Origin: Pseudomonas bananamidigenes
GTDB taxonomy: Bacteria > Pseudomonadota > Gammaproteobacteria > Pseudomonadales > Pseudomonadaceae
Reading direction: 5' to 3'
Assembly (NCBI RefSeq): GCF_001679645.1
Contig: NZ_LRUN01000022.1
Location: 62,001-126,000, forward strand
DNA: 64,000 bases
Below the pieces are notes generated by a model. The model made no database searches. It saw nothing but the letters and a program-made list of their open reading frames with translations, and was not told where the DNA came from. How positions within the stretch are numbered: the stretch's first letter is position 1; each line of letters opens with the position of its first letter. This document shows positions 1 through 11,916 of this stretch, piece after piece. A program made the position numbers and the translations under genes.

Positions 1-861
<861 letters not shown>

Positions 862-906
862 GCAGCGGCTACGCTGCCCACTTGTTCCTTTGCAGCGATA
901 AACCTG

Positions 907-2943
907 ATGCCATTGCGCCAGCGCCTCGAAAACCTGCCGGTCGGCCAGAAACTGCTGGCCGCCCTGCTGGTGCTGTTGACCACCGTATTACTGGTCGCCA
1001 ACCTGACCTTCATCAGCGCGGCCTATTACATTTCCCAGGAAAGCATGGCACCCCAGGCGCTGCAGACCATCGGCCGCCTGGTCGCGAACCCGAGCCTGAT
1101 CGCCGAAGCCCTGCAATCACCGCAAAGCGCCGAACGCCTGCTCAAGGAGCTCGACAGCTACTCACCGCTACGCGCCGCTGCACTGTATGACGGCAAAGGC
1201 GAACGCATCGCTCAGGTGCAGCGCGGCGACAAGCTCAACCTGCCGGAACGCTACCGGCACATCGAAGCCTGGCAGCTCACCGAGTTTCGCAGCAATCAAC
1301 TGATCACGCTGCCCCGCCCCGGCACTGCGCCGGGTCATCTGTTGCTGGTGGCCAGCAGCGAATTGCCGATGGCGTTCTACACCGGCACCCTGACCGCCAG
1401 CCTTGGGATCCTGATTTTCAGCGTGCTGCTGTGGCTGGTGATCGCCCGACAGATCAAACGCCTGATTACCCGGCCGATCCATGAACTCGAAGAACTCTCC
1501 CGTCAGGTAACCCGCGAAGAGAACTACTCCCTGCGCGCCTCCCGTGGCAACCACGACGAAATCGGCAGCCTGGCCGAAGCCTTCAACACCATGCTTTCGC
1601 GCATCGAAGCCCGGGAACAGCAGCTCAAGCGTGCCCGCGACGACTCGCAGGCGGCCTACGATCAGGCGCAAGGCCTGGCCGAAGAAACCCGCCACACCAA
1701 TCGCAAACTGGAACTGGAAGTCCAGGTGCGCAGCAAGATCGAGAAAAAGCTCACGGGCTTTCAGAACTACCTCAACAGCATCATCGACTCCATGCCTTCG
1801 GCGCTGATCGCCCTCGACGAGCAGCTCTACGTCACCCAGTGGAACCAGGAGGCCAGCGCCCTCTCCGGTACGCGGCTGGACGAAGCGTTGAACCAGCCGA
1901 TCTTCCTTGCCTTCGAACCGCTCAAGCCGTTTCTGCCGCAACTCAAGCAAACAGTGGAAGAACACACCGTGGCGAAGATCGAGCGGGTGACCTGGTTCAA
2001 GGACGACGAACCCAAGCACTATGCCCTGACCTTCTACCCGCTGATGGGCGGTGCCGGGCGTGGCGTGGTGATCCGGATCGACGACATCACCCAGCGTCTG
2101 TCCCTGGAAGAAATGATGGTGCAGTCGGAAAAAATGCTTTCGGTCGGCGGCCTCGCGGCCGGCATGGCCCACGAAATCAATAATCCGCTGGGCGCGATCC
2201 TGCACAACGTACAGAACATTCGCCGGCGGCTGTCGCCCGACCTGCCGAAGAACCTCGAACAGGCCGAACACCTGGGTATCGAGCTGGAGACCGTGAACCG
2301 CTACCTGCAAGCCCGGGAAGTCCCGCAACTGCTCGACGGCATCCAGCAGGCCGGCGCCCGTGCGGCGAAGATCGTCACCCACATGCTCAGTTTCAGCCGT
2401 CGCAGCACGCGACAGATGGCGCCGTGCGACCTGCCGGCCTTGATCGATCAAGCAGTGGAGATCGCCGGCAACGACTTCGATCTGGCCATCGGCTTCGACT
2501 TCAAGGGCCAGGCGATCATCCGCCAGTTCGATCCGGCACTCGGGCCGGTGCCGGGCACCGCCAACGAACTCGAACAGGTACTGCTCAACCTGCTGAAAAA
2601 CGCTGCGCAAGCGATCCACCAGCGCGCAGACGACAGCGAACCGGGGCGGATCATCCTGCGTACCCGGCTCAATCCGCCCTGGGCCGAGATTCAGGTCGAG
2701 GACAACGGCATCGGCATGAGCGAGAACGTGCGCAAACGCACGTTCGAACCGTTCTTCACTACCAAGGAAATCGGCCAGGGCACCGGGCTCGGGCTGTCGG
2801 TGTCGTATTTCATCATCACCAACAATCACAAGGGACAGATGGAAGTGCAGTCCACACCGGGGCAAGGCACTTGTTTCACCCTGCGCCTGCCGCTCGCGCA
2901 ACCGGCGCCCATCGCTGCCCAAACCAATCAACTACCGAGGTAA
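907..2943 (+). CDS. Membrane sensor histidine kinase (HAMP-PAS-HisKA-HATPase)
   Basis: A 678-aa inner-membrane histidine kinase. TM1 is around residues 14-40 and TM2 around 157-180, enclosing a small periplasmic domain of about 115 residues. A HAMP domain (about 181-240), a short coiled coil and a PAS domain (about 285-400, starting FQNYLNSIIDSMPSALIALD) follow. The HisKA box is GLAAGMAHEINNPLGAI, with the phosphoacceptor His near residue 424. The N box is ELEQVLLNLLKNAAQAI and the G boxes are VEDNGIGMSE and GQGTGLGLSVSYF. There is no receiver domain and no response-regulator gene beside it, so its partner is unknown. The stop is only 3 bases before the adenosyltransferase start, which suggests cotranscription. 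The start ATG is at 907; a long open frame on the opposite strand is a GC-rich shadow. The ligand cannot be deduced. Confidence 0.9.
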   Translation: MPLRQRLENLPVGQKLLAALLVLLTTVLLVANLTFISAAYYISQESMAPQALQTIGRLVANPSLIAEALQSPQSAERLLKELDSYSPLRAAALYDGKGERIAQVQRGDKLNLPERYRHIEAWQLTEFRSNQLITLPRPGTAPGHLLLVASSELPMAFYTGTLTASLGILIFSVLLWLVIARQIKRLITRPIHELEELSRQVTREENYSLRASRGNHDEIGSLAEAFNTMLSRIEAREQQLKRARDDSQAAYDQAQGLAEETRHTNRKLELEVQVRSKIEKKLTGFQNYLNSIIDSMPSALIALDEQLYVTQWNQEASALSGTRLDEALNQPIFLAFEPLKPFLPQLKQTVEEHTVAKIERVTWFKDDEPKHYALTFYPLMGGAGRGVVIRIDDITQRLSLEEMMVQSEKMLSVGGLAAGMAHEINNPLGAILHNVQNIRRRLSPDLPKNLEQAEHLGIELETVNRYLQAREVPQLLDGIQQAGARAAKIVTHMLSFSRRSTRQMAPCDLPALIDQAVEIAGNDFDLAIGFDFKGQAIIRQFDPALGPVPGTANELEQVLLNLLKNAAQAIHQRADDSEPGRIILRTRLNPPWAEIQVEDNGIGMSENVRKRTFEPFFTTKEIGQGTGLGLSVSYFIITNNHKGQMEVQSTPGQGTCFTLRLPLAQPAPIAAQTNQLPR

Positions 2944-2946
2944 CCC

Positions 2947-3531
2947 ATGGGCTTTCGCTTGTCGAAGATCTACACCCGCACCGGCGACAGAGGCGAGACC
3001 GGCCTCGGCGATGGTCGTCGCGTGCCCAAGGATCACCCGCGCATCGAAGCCATTGGCGAAGTCGACACCCTGAACAGTCAGGTCGGCGTGCTGCTGGCCG
3101 GCTTGATCGCCGAACGCGAGACCTGCCCCGGGCTCAACGAATTGATCGACGTTCTGGCGCCTTGTCAGCATCGGCTTTTCGATCTCGGTGGCGAGCTGGC
3201 GATGCCGGAATACCGGGCCTTGAACGCAGCAGAAATCCAAAGGCTGGAAGCGGCCATCGATGTATGGAACGAAGAATTGGGGCCGCTGGAGAATTTCATT
3301 CTGCCCGGCGGTTCGATGCTGATTGCCCAGGCCCACGTCTGCCGCAGCCTGGCGCGCAGCGCCGAACGGCGTTGTCAGCATTTGAACGCCATAGAACCGC
3401 TGGCCGGGGTTGGCCTGGCTTATATCAATCGCTTGTCGGATCTGTTGTTTGTGGCGGCGAGGCTGATTGCACGGCGCCAGGGTGTTGCCGAGATTCTGTG
3501 GCAGCCGGCGAGCAAGCCTTCAGATCAATAA
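2947..3531 (+). CDS. Cob(I)yrinic acid a,c-diamide adenosyltransferase, PduO type
   Basis: A 194-aa protein with the full signature of PduO-type ATP:corrinoid adenosyltransferases. The N-terminal block TRTGDRGETGLGDGRRV is the ATP-binding segment, followed by RIEAIGEVDTLNSQVG. The middle has FILPGGS and the C-terminal helix carries ARSAERR, equivalent to the CR.AER arginine/glutamate pair that binds ATP. The enzyme transfers the 5'-deoxyadenosyl group of ATP to cob(I)alamin, giving adenosylcobalamin, and acts as a cytoplasmic trimer. The length fits the family (about 180-200 aa). It starts 3 bases after the histidine kinase stop and is followed by a REP pair and convergent genes. It is probably the housekeeping salvage enzyme, since no cobalamin-dependent diol dehydratase genes are nearby. 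Confidence 0.93.
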   Translation: MGFRLSKIYTRTGDRGETGLGDGRRVPKDHPRIEAIGEVDTLNSQVGVLLAGLIAERETCPGLNELIDVLAPCQHRLFDLGGELAMPEYRALNAAEIQRLEAAIDVWNEELGPLENFILPGGSMLIAQAHVCRSLARSAERRCQHLNAIEPLAGVGLAYINRLSDLLFVAARLIARRQGVAEILWQPASKPSDQ

Positions 3532-3547
3532 CGACTGTCAGGACGCC

Positions 3548-3632
3548 TTCGCGAGCTTGCTCGCTCTCACAAAGAAAATGCATTCCTTTAATTGGCATGC
3601 AATCAAATGTGGGAGCGAGCCTGCTCGCGAAA
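3548..3632. repeat. REP pair (REPIN) in intergenic gap
   Basis: Two inverted REP-type units with the core GCGAGC..GCTCGC: TTCGCGAGCTTGCTCGCTCTCAC at 3548-3570 and the inverse GGGAGCGAGCCTGCTCGCGAA at 3611-3632 (split here for length: the second unit begins at 3609 with GT). They lie between two convergent genes. This is the common fluorescens-group REP family; similar pairs occur near 5289, 43459 and 63173. Confidence 0.85.
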
Positions 3633-3655
3633 GGGCCAGTTGCATCAATGCTTCA

Positions 3656-4600
3656 TCAAGCTTGCGGCCAGAACGCGCGAATCCCCGCCACCCCCTGAGC
3701 CCCGGCATTCCACGCTTTCTCGCGCTCCGCCGGGCCGACTCCACCCAGCAGGAATACCGGTTTGCTGAAACCTTCGATCAATGTCGAAGCCTGTTCCCAG
3801 CCCAGCGGCTGTGCGTCCGGATGAGTCAGGGTCGGCTGCACCGGTGACAGGGTGACGAAATCCACGCCCATCTGCTCGGCCAGCGCCAGTTCTTCAGCAT
3901 TGTGGCAGGATGCTGCCAACCAGCGCTCCGCCGGTAGCGGGCGCCCTGCTGCCGCGTATTTGCGCAGCTGCGCCGAGGTAATGTGCCAACCGGCGGACGG
4001 AAAATCCCCAAGCCACTCGAACGGCCCCTTGATCATCAACTGCGCCTTGCCGGCACACAGACCGACCGCGTCCACCGCCAGGTCGCGGTACTTCGGGTCA
4101 TAACCATTGGGCGCACGCAGCTGGATCAGCTTGATCCCGCCGGCAATCGCCTTCTGAATGCCGCGCAGCAAGGCCGGGGCTTCCAGGTCTTCCGGTGTGA
4201 TCAGATATTCAGCGGGCAGACGCGCAGCCGCCACGATGGGCTGGTTGGCTGCCGGAAATTCGTAGTTCGTCAGTTCCTTCGCCGAAACCCAGGCCAGCGG
4301 TTGGCCTTCGGCGCCGTGAGGCTCGCCGGTGAAACTCGAAACCTCCCAGACATCCAGCAACACCTGTTTGTCCGGGTAATCGTGACGAACCTTGATCAAC
4401 GGGCGGGCGGCGCCGACGACTATGCCCAACTCTTCCTGCAGCTCACGGGCCAGCGCAGTCTGCACCGACTCGTCGGCCTCGACCTTGCCACCAGGGAATT
4501 CCCACAGACCACCCTGGTGCTGAGTATCGGCACGACGGGCGATAAGGATTTTGCCGCTGTCGTCACGAATGACGGCGGCGGCGACGTGTACGCGTTTCAC
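3656..4600 (-). CDS. Nudix hydrolase (MutT-like) fused to a ThiE-like domain
   Basis: A 314-aa two-domain protein. Residues 1-130 are a Nudix domain with the complete box G-x5-E-x7-RE-x2-EE-x-G (from GGKVEADE to RELQEELGI), related to MutT, which removes 8-oxo-dGTP. Residues about 150-314 resemble thiamine phosphate synthase: QLRAP, GWHI, AASCHNAEEL, DFVTLSPVQPTLTHP and LGGVG are recognisable. However, the Asn-Asp metal-binding step and the Gly-Val-His-Leu-Gly-Gln loop of true ThiE are replaced (MIKGPFEWL, GWHITSAQL), so TMP synthase activity is doubtful. The chosen start is the GTG at 4600 (VKRVHVAAAVIRDD), with GGAGG 10 bases upstream. Its first base pairs overlap the stop of the upstream gst gene (GTGA), indicating translational coupling. 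The fusion is widespread in gammaproteobacteria. Confidence 0.9.
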   Translation of the reverse strand: MKRVHVAAAVIRDDSGKILIARRADTQHQGGLWEFPGGKVEADESVQTALARELQEELGIVVGAARPLIKVRHDYPDKQVLLDVWEVSSFTGEPHGAEGQPLAWVSAKELTNYEFPAANQPIVAAARLPAEYLITPEDLEAPALLRGIQKAIAGGIKLIQLRAPNGYDPKYRDLAVDAVGLCAGKAQLMIKGPFEWLGDFPSAGWHITSAQLRKYAAAGRPLPAERWLAASCHNAEELALAEQMGVDFVTLSPVQPTLTHPDAQPLGWEQASTLIEGFSKPVFLLGGVGPAEREKAWNAGAQGVAGIRAFWPQA

Positions 4601-5229
4601 GACTGCAATTCCTCCAGTCCGGCCTTTTGCCAGGCCTTGAAGGCTGGCCATTGGTAGACGGTTTCAACATAGGCTTCATCTTCCGCCGGCAGCTTCACCT
4701 GATAGGTCCGCAGGCGCACGGCAATCGGCGCGAAGAACGCATCGGCCAGCGACACGCGACCAAACAGGAACGGCCCCTCTTCGGTCGCCGCCGCACGGCA
4801 TTCGGCCCACAGCGCGAGCATGCGCTCGACATCGACTTTCACCTCCGGCGGTACCGGATCGAGCGGTGCGTCATGGCTCAGGTTGAACGGCATGTGATTG
4901 CGCATGGCGAAGAAACCGCTGTGCATTTGCGCGCAGGCAGAACGCGCCTGGGCGCGAGCCGCGATATCGGTAGGCCAGAGTTGTTCGGATGGATACTGCT
5001 CGGCCAGGTATTCGGCAATCGCCAGAGAGTCGGCGATGGTGCCTCGAGCGGTTTTCAGCAGCGGCACCTTGGCGGTCGGCGAATGCTTGAGCAGTCGCTC
5101 GCGGGTGTCGGGCTTGCCGAGCTTGACCAGTTCTTCGGTGTAGGGCGCGCCGGTCAGTTCAAGCGCCAGTGCCGCGCGCAGGGACCAGGAGGAAAGCAGT
5201 TTGTCGCCGATGATCAGGTGCAAGGACAT
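4597..5229 (-). CDS. Glutathione S-transferase family protein
   Basis: A 210-aa cytoplasmic protein. The N-terminal thioredoxin-like domain (residues 1-80) starts MSLHLIIGDKLLSSWSLRAA, with a Ser-rich SSWS stretch at the position of the catalytic Ser/Cys of bacterial GSTs. It continues to KVPLLK and TIADSLAIAEYLAEQYP, the glutathione-binding cis-Pro and Glu/Ser motifs. The C-terminal part is the all-helical domain. A frame upstream of the ATG at 5229 is open but lacks family similarity, so the start at 5229 is preferred. It overlaps the Nudix/ThiE-like gene by 4 bases. The substrate is unknown; the neighbourhood (Nudix, argJ) suggests housekeeping detoxification rather than a catabolic pathway. 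Confidence 0.88.
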   Translation of the reverse strand: MSLHLIIGDKLLSSWSLRAALALELTGAPYTEELVKLGKPDTRERLLKHSPTAKVPLLKTARGTIADSLAIAEYLAEQYPSEQLWPTDIAARAQARSACAQMHSGFFAMRNHMPFNLSHDAPLDPVPPEVKVDVERMLALWAECRAAATEEGPFLFGRVSLADAFFAPIAVRLRTYQVKLPAEDEAYVETVYQWPAFKAWQKAGLEELQS

Positions 5230-5288
5230 GGTTGGGATCCTTTCATCAGGAGGGACAGGCCAGAATCTACGGTGTCTGGTTGGCCGTC

Positions 5289-5365
5289 TTCGCGAGCAGG
5301 CTCGCTCCCACACTGGATCCGTATCGCCTACAAATCCCTGTGGGAGCCAGCCTGCTGGCGATGCA
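5289..5365. repeat. REP pair (REPIN) between argJ and gst
   Basis: Inverted REP units: TTCGCGAGCAGGCTCGCTCC from 5289, and GTGGGAGCCAGCCTGCTGGC from about 5340. It fills the 158-base gap between argJ and gst (both on the minus strand), where it could form a hairpin in a read-through transcript. The two units have diverged slightly (GCGAGC versus GCCAGC). Confidence 0.8.
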
Positions 5366-5387
5366 GGCGGCTCGGTTTCAGGTTGGA

Positions 5388-6605
5388 TCAGGTGCGGTAT
5401 TCGGCGTTGATCTTCACGTATTCGTGGGACAGGTCGGTGGTCCAGATGGTTTCGCTGCAATCGCCGCGACCCAGTTCGATACGGATGGTGATTTCTTCCT
5501 GCTGCATCACCGCCGCGCCCTGGGCTTCAGTGTAGGTCGCCGCGCGGGCACCACGGCTGGCGATGCACACATCGCCGAGGAACACGTCGATCTTGCTCAC
5601 GTCCAGATCCGGCACGCCGGCCCGGCCGACAGCGGCGAGAATCCGGCCCCAGTTCGGGTCGGAGGCGAACAGTGCCGTCTTGATCAGCGGCGAGTGGGCC
5701 ACGGTGTAGCCGACGTCCAGGCATTCCTGGTGATTGCCGCCACCATTGACTTCAACGGTCACGAACTTGGTCGCGCCCTCGCCGTCACGCACGATGGCCT
5801 GGGCCACGTCCATGCACACCTCGAACACCGCCTGTTTCAGCTTGGCGAACAGCTCGCCTTCGGCCCGAGTGATTTCCGGCAGTGCAGCCTTGCCGGTGGC
5901 GATCAGCATGCAGCAGTCGTTGGTCGAGGTGTCGCCGTCGATGGTGATGCGGTTGAACGACTTGTTGGCGCCATCCAGCATCAGGTTGTGCAGCACGTCG
6001 CGGGAGACTTTGGCGTCGGTGGCGATGTAGCCGAGCATGGTCGCCATGTTCGGACGAATCATCCCCGCGCCCTTGCTGATGCCGGTGACGGTGATGGTCA
6101 CGCCGTCATGCTGGAACTGGCGGCTGGCACCCTTTGGCAAGGTGTCGGTGGTCATGATGCCGGTGGCGGCCGCTTCCCAGTTGTTTTCCGACAGATCGTC
6201 CAGTGCAGCCTGCAAGGCGCCTTCGATCTTCTCGACCGGCAGTGGTTCGCCGATCACGCCGGTGGAGTACGGCAGGACCTGGCTGGCATCCACGCCGGTC
6301 AGTTCGGCCAGTTTCGCAGTGGTGCGCTCGGCGGCGGCCAGACCCGGCTCGCCGGTGCCGGCGTTGGCGTTGCCGGTGTTGGTCAGCAGGTAGCGCACAG
6401 CGTTCTGCACACGTTTTTTGGCCAGGATCACCGGCGCTGCGCAGAAAGCGTTCAACGTGAACACGCCCGCCACGGTAGAACCTTCGGCACAGCGCATCAC
6501 GACGACATCCTTGCGCCCCGGGCGCTTGATGCCGGCCGAAGCGATACCGAGTTCAAAACCGGCAACCGGGTGCAACGTTGGCAAAGGACCAAGACCAACA
6601 GCCAT
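5388..6605 (-). CDS. argJ: Bifunctional ornithine acetyltransferase / N-acetylglutamate synthase ArgJ
   Basis: A 405-aa ArgJ. It transfers the acetyl group from N-acetylornithine to glutamate (and in bifunctional forms also uses acetyl-CoA), running the cyclic arginine pathway in the cytoplasm. The hallmark segment [15 protein letters not shown] is present: the precursor autocleaves between Ala188 and Thr189, making alpha (1-188) and beta (189-405) chains with Thr189 as nucleophile. Other family blocks are [33 protein letters not shown] and DPNWGRIL. The start [16 protein letters not shown] is standard for Pseudomonas. It lies downstream of secA on the same strand, but a strong hairpin terminator separates them. 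Whether this orthologue also uses acetyl-CoA cannot be read from the sequence. Confidence 0.97.
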   Translation of the reverse strand: MAVGLGPLPTLHPVAGFELGIASAGIKRPGRKDVVVMRCAEGSTVAGVFTLNAFCAAPVILAKKRVQNAVRYLLTNTGNANAGTGEPGLAAAERTTAKLAELTGVDASQVLPYSTGVIGEPLPVEKIEGALQAALDDLSENNWEAAATGIMTTDTLPKGASRQFQHDGVTITVTGISKGAGMIRPNMATMLGYIATDAKVSRDVLHNLMLDGANKSFNRITIDGDTSTNDCCMLIATGKAALPEITRAEGELFAKLKQAVFEVCMDVAQAIVRDGEGATKFVTVEVNGGGNHQECLDVGYTVAHSPLIKTALFASDPNWGRILAAVGRAGVPDLDVSKIDVFLGDVCIASRGARAATYTEAQGAAVMQQEEITIRIELGRGDCSETIWTTDLSHEYVKINAEYRT

Positions 6606-6662
6606 GAATGCGCTCCTTACTCAATGATGTCAGCACCGCCAGACATAGTGACGGTGGTGTAA

Positions 6663-6700
6663 ATGGCAAAACGCCGCGACGGCTGATGCCGGTCGCGGCG
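6663..6700 (-). terminator. Rho-independent terminator after secA
   Basis: Read on the minus strand, CGCCGCGAC (6692-6700) and GTCGCGGCG (6672-6680) form a 9-bp GC stem, extended by an inner GGC/GCC pair. It is followed by TTTTGCCATTT. It begins 28 bases after the secA stop and ends secA transcription before argJ. Confidence 0.8.
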
Positions 6701-6727
6701 CGGGTATTTCAGCGATTGAAACGGGGT

Positions 6728-9466
<2,739 letters not shown>

Positions 9467-9775
9467 ATCGGCAGGATCTTCCACACTAAAGGGATGGAGG
9501 GCGGCCCCGTGAGCGTCGCCCGTGCAGCCCTCATGGCCGCATGCGAACGAGCATTCTACCCGGAAACGGAAGTGAGGAAAGTGGGGATATTCCACGATGC
9601 TGGCACTGCGCTTTGACGGGGCTCACTTAAAATAGGGACGTTTTGCTCAACTTCAAGCCTTTGGCGACAGAAGTTAATCGTTGATTTAATGGGCAAAGCA
9701 GGGACAAAAGCAATGGGCGATTGAAATGGGAGCCGTCTGCTACCATGGCGCCTCAGTCAGATAAGGTGTTGGATC
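9467..9775. other. Divergent promoter region between secA and dciA
   Basis: 309 bases between the two divergent starts must contain both promoters. I see no SecM-like upstream gene and no convincing consensus promoter. A TTGAAA at 9721 and TACCAT at 9741 are only 14 bases apart, which is too close. A Shine-Dalgarno-like AAGG lies ahead of the dciA ATG (9776). No RNA gene is recognisable. Confidence 0.4.
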
Positions 9776-10231
9776 ATGGCATTTCGCCCACTCACGGCCA
9801 AGGCGCCCGCCGTTCTGTTACGCGAAGCCAGGCCGTTGAAAGCCATCCTCGGCCAGGCCCAGCGCCTGGCCCACCTGCAACGCCTGCTCGAAAGTCAGTT
9901 GCAGCCCGCCGCCCGCGAACACTGCCATGTGGCCAGGTGGCGCGAAGGCGAACTGTCGCTGGTGGTCACCGACGGCCACTGGGCGACGCGCCTGCGCTAC
10001 CAGCAGAAACGCCTGCTGCGGCAATTGCAGATGTTCGACGAGTTCACCAGCCTGACGCGGATCAAGTTCTCGGTGCGCCCTCCCGTCTCCCGGCCCGAGC
10101 CGGCCGGACACATGCTGGACCTGTCGACGGATGCCGCCGCGACCATTCAGTCGACCGCCGAAGGGATCAGCGATCCGAACCTGCGGGCGGCCCTGGAGCG
10201 CCTCGCGGCGCACGCCAGGACCAAACCCTGA
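9776..10231 (+). CDS. dciA: DciA/DUF721 family protein, probable replicative helicase loader
   Basis: A 151-aa protein of the DUF721 family, now known as DciA, the ancestral bacterial loader of the replicative helicase DnaB. The N-terminal domain (about 1-105) fits the KH-like fold, with LAHLQRLLESQLQPAAREHCHVARW, LVVTDGHWATRLRYQQ and FTSLTRIKFSVRP, matching the family's pattern of a helix followed by L.V....WA..LR.....L. The C-terminal 45 residues are low-complexity and probably disordered, as usual in DciA. In other pseudomonads dciA is also next to secA, which supports the assignment; there its other neighbour is lpxC, but here it is a convergent YjgR-like gene. Confidence 0.85.
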   Translation: MAFRPLTAKAPAVLLREARPLKAILGQAQRLAHLQRLLESQLQPAAREHCHVARWREGELSLVVTDGHWATRLRYQQKRLLRQLQMFDEFTSLTRIKFSVRPPVSRPEPAGHMLDLSTDAAATIQSTAEGISDPNLRAALERLAAHARTKP

Positions 10232-10240
10232 CGTTCCCGA

Positions 10241-11728
10241 TCAGCGGCGTTTGCTGCCACCGAGCAACGATCCCATCAACCCGCGCACCAACTGCCGGCC
10301 CAACTGGTTCGCCGCCTGACGCATCGCCGATTTCAGCGCCTGCCCTGCGGCGGTGCCGAGGAACTCCCCGGCCTTGTCCGCCAGACTCGGCTCCTCTGGC
10401 GCCGGTTTGCCAGGAATCGCCTCGGTTTCAGGCCCCAGGTTCTTGCGTCCCGTCAGGATTTCATACGCCGACTCACGGTCGATCGGCTTGTCATATCGCC
10501 CCTTGAACGGCGATCCGGCAATCAGCACCGTGCGTTCGGTCTCGATCAAAGGCCCGATCCGCGATTGCGGCGGTGCCACCAGCACGCGCTGGACCATCTC
10601 CGGCGTGCCCTTTTCCTGCAAGGTGCCGACCAGCGCCTCGCCGATCCCGAGTTCGGTCAACACCGATAACGTATCGAACGCCGGATTCGGCCGGAACCCG
10701 TCCGCCACCGCCCGCAAGGATTTCTGCTCCTTGGCGGTGAACGCCCGCAGTCCGTGCTGCACCCGCAAGCCCAACTGCGCCAGTACGCTATCAGGCAGAT
10801 CGCCCGGCGACTGAGTGACAAAATACACTCCGACACCTTTGGAACGGATCAACCGCACCACTTGCTCCAGACGCTCCTGCAAGGCCTTGGGCGTATCACC
10901 GAACAACAAGTGCGCTTCGTCGAAAAACAGCGCCAGCAGCGGTTTGTCGGCATCGCCCCGCTCCGGCAGTTGCTCGAACAGCTCGGCGAGCAGCCACAGC
11001 AGGAACGTTGCGTAGACTTTTGGCGCTTCGTGCACCAGACGACTGGCATCAAGCAAATGAATCCGCCCACGACCGTCGGCAGTCGGTTGCAGGATGTCTT
11101 CCAGTTGCAGCGCCGGCTCGCCAAACAAGGCTTCGGCCCCCTGCTGTTCGAGGACTGCCAGGCGCCGCAACAACGCCTGACTGGAGCCGGTAGTGAACAA
11201 CGCCGCGTCTTCGCCGAGCAGTTGCGGGTTGTCCTTGAGGTGGTTGAGCAGCGCTTTCAGGTCTTTCAGATCCAGCAGCAACAAGCCTTCGCGGTCCGCG
11301 ACCTTGAACGCCGCGTACAGCGCCGACTGCTGGCTGTCGGTCAGCTCCAGCAACGCGCCGATCAGCAACGGCCCCATTTCGCTCAGCGTGGTGCGCAGCG
11401 GATGACCGGACTCACCGTGAATGTCCCACAAGGTAACGGGATAAGCCCTGGACTGGTAATTGAGCCACGGCATGCCGGCGATGCGCTCGGCGACCTTGCC
11501 CTGAGGGTTGCCGGCAGCGCCGAGGCCGCACAGATCACCCTTGATGTCGGCGGCGAACACCGCGACGCCGGCATCGCTGAAGGCTTCGGCCAGCCTTTGC
11601 AGGGTAACGGTCTTGCCGGTGCCGGTCGCGCCGGCCACCAATCCGTGACGGTTGGCCAGGCGCATCGCCTGGGCGATCGGTTGCCCGGAAAGATCGGCAC
11701 CGATAACGAGTTGCGAAGAGTCAGGCAT
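10241..11728 (-). CDS. HerA-like ATPase, YjgR/DUF853 family
   Basis: A 495-aa P-loop ATPase. Walker A is GATGTGKT at about residues 33-40, right after RLANRHGLVA, and Walker B is LLALFFDEAHLLF in the second half. QSPGDLPDSVLAQLGLRVQHGLRAFT is the sensor-like region typical of the DUF853 (E. coli YjgR) branch of the HerA/FtsK superfamily. Its last 50 residues are alanine/glycine-rich. The ATG at 11728 is preferred because GGTGA sits 4 bases upstream; a TTG four codons earlier is an alternative. The biological role of YjgR is not established; DNA translocation is inferred only from the fold. It converges with dciA, with 9 bases between stops. Confidence 0.9.
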   Translation of the reverse strand: MPDSSQLVIGADLSGQPIAQAMRLANRHGLVAGATGTGKTVTLQRLAEAFSDAGVAVFAADIKGDLCGLGAAGNPQGKVAERIAGMPWLNYQSRAYPVTLWDIHGESGHPLRTTLSEMGPLLIGALLELTDSQQSALYAAFKVADREGLLLLDLKDLKALLNHLKDNPQLLGEDAALFTTGSSQALLRRLAVLEQQGAEALFGEPALQLEDILQPTADGRGRIHLLDASRLVHEAPKVYATFLLWLLAELFEQLPERGDADKPLLALFFDEAHLLFGDTPKALQERLEQVVRLIRSKGVGVYFVTQSPGDLPDSVLAQLGLRVQHGLRAFTAKEQKSLRAVADGFRPNPAFDTLSVLTELGIGEALVGTLQEKGTPEMVQRVLVAPPQSRIGPLIETERTVLIAGSPFKGRYDKPIDRESAYEILTGRKNLGPETEAIPGKPAPEEPSLADKAGEFLGTAAGQALKSAMRQAANQLGRQLVRGLMGSLLGGSKRR

Positions 11729-11916
11729 TTGGTCACCCAATAGTTAATCTTTGTCGAGCATGGCCGATAGAGAGAAATGAGAGACCCGATCAAAAATCCG
11801 GTCTGAGATTTCCCTAAGGAGAGACGGAAATATCAGTGAGCTTTCACCCCTGCCCATTTTGCGCGCTCTTATAAAAGCACGCGCTGGACATTAAGACCTT
11901 AGCGGAACCCCAAGCC

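Noticed and set aside
1168..2931. 587-codon open frame antisense to the histidine kinase
   Set aside because: The kinase has complete H, N and G boxes; the antisense product is compositionally odd and motif-free.
9721..9746. TTGAAA and TACCAT as the dciA promoter
   Set aside because: The spacing is 14 bases, too short for a sigma-70 promoter.
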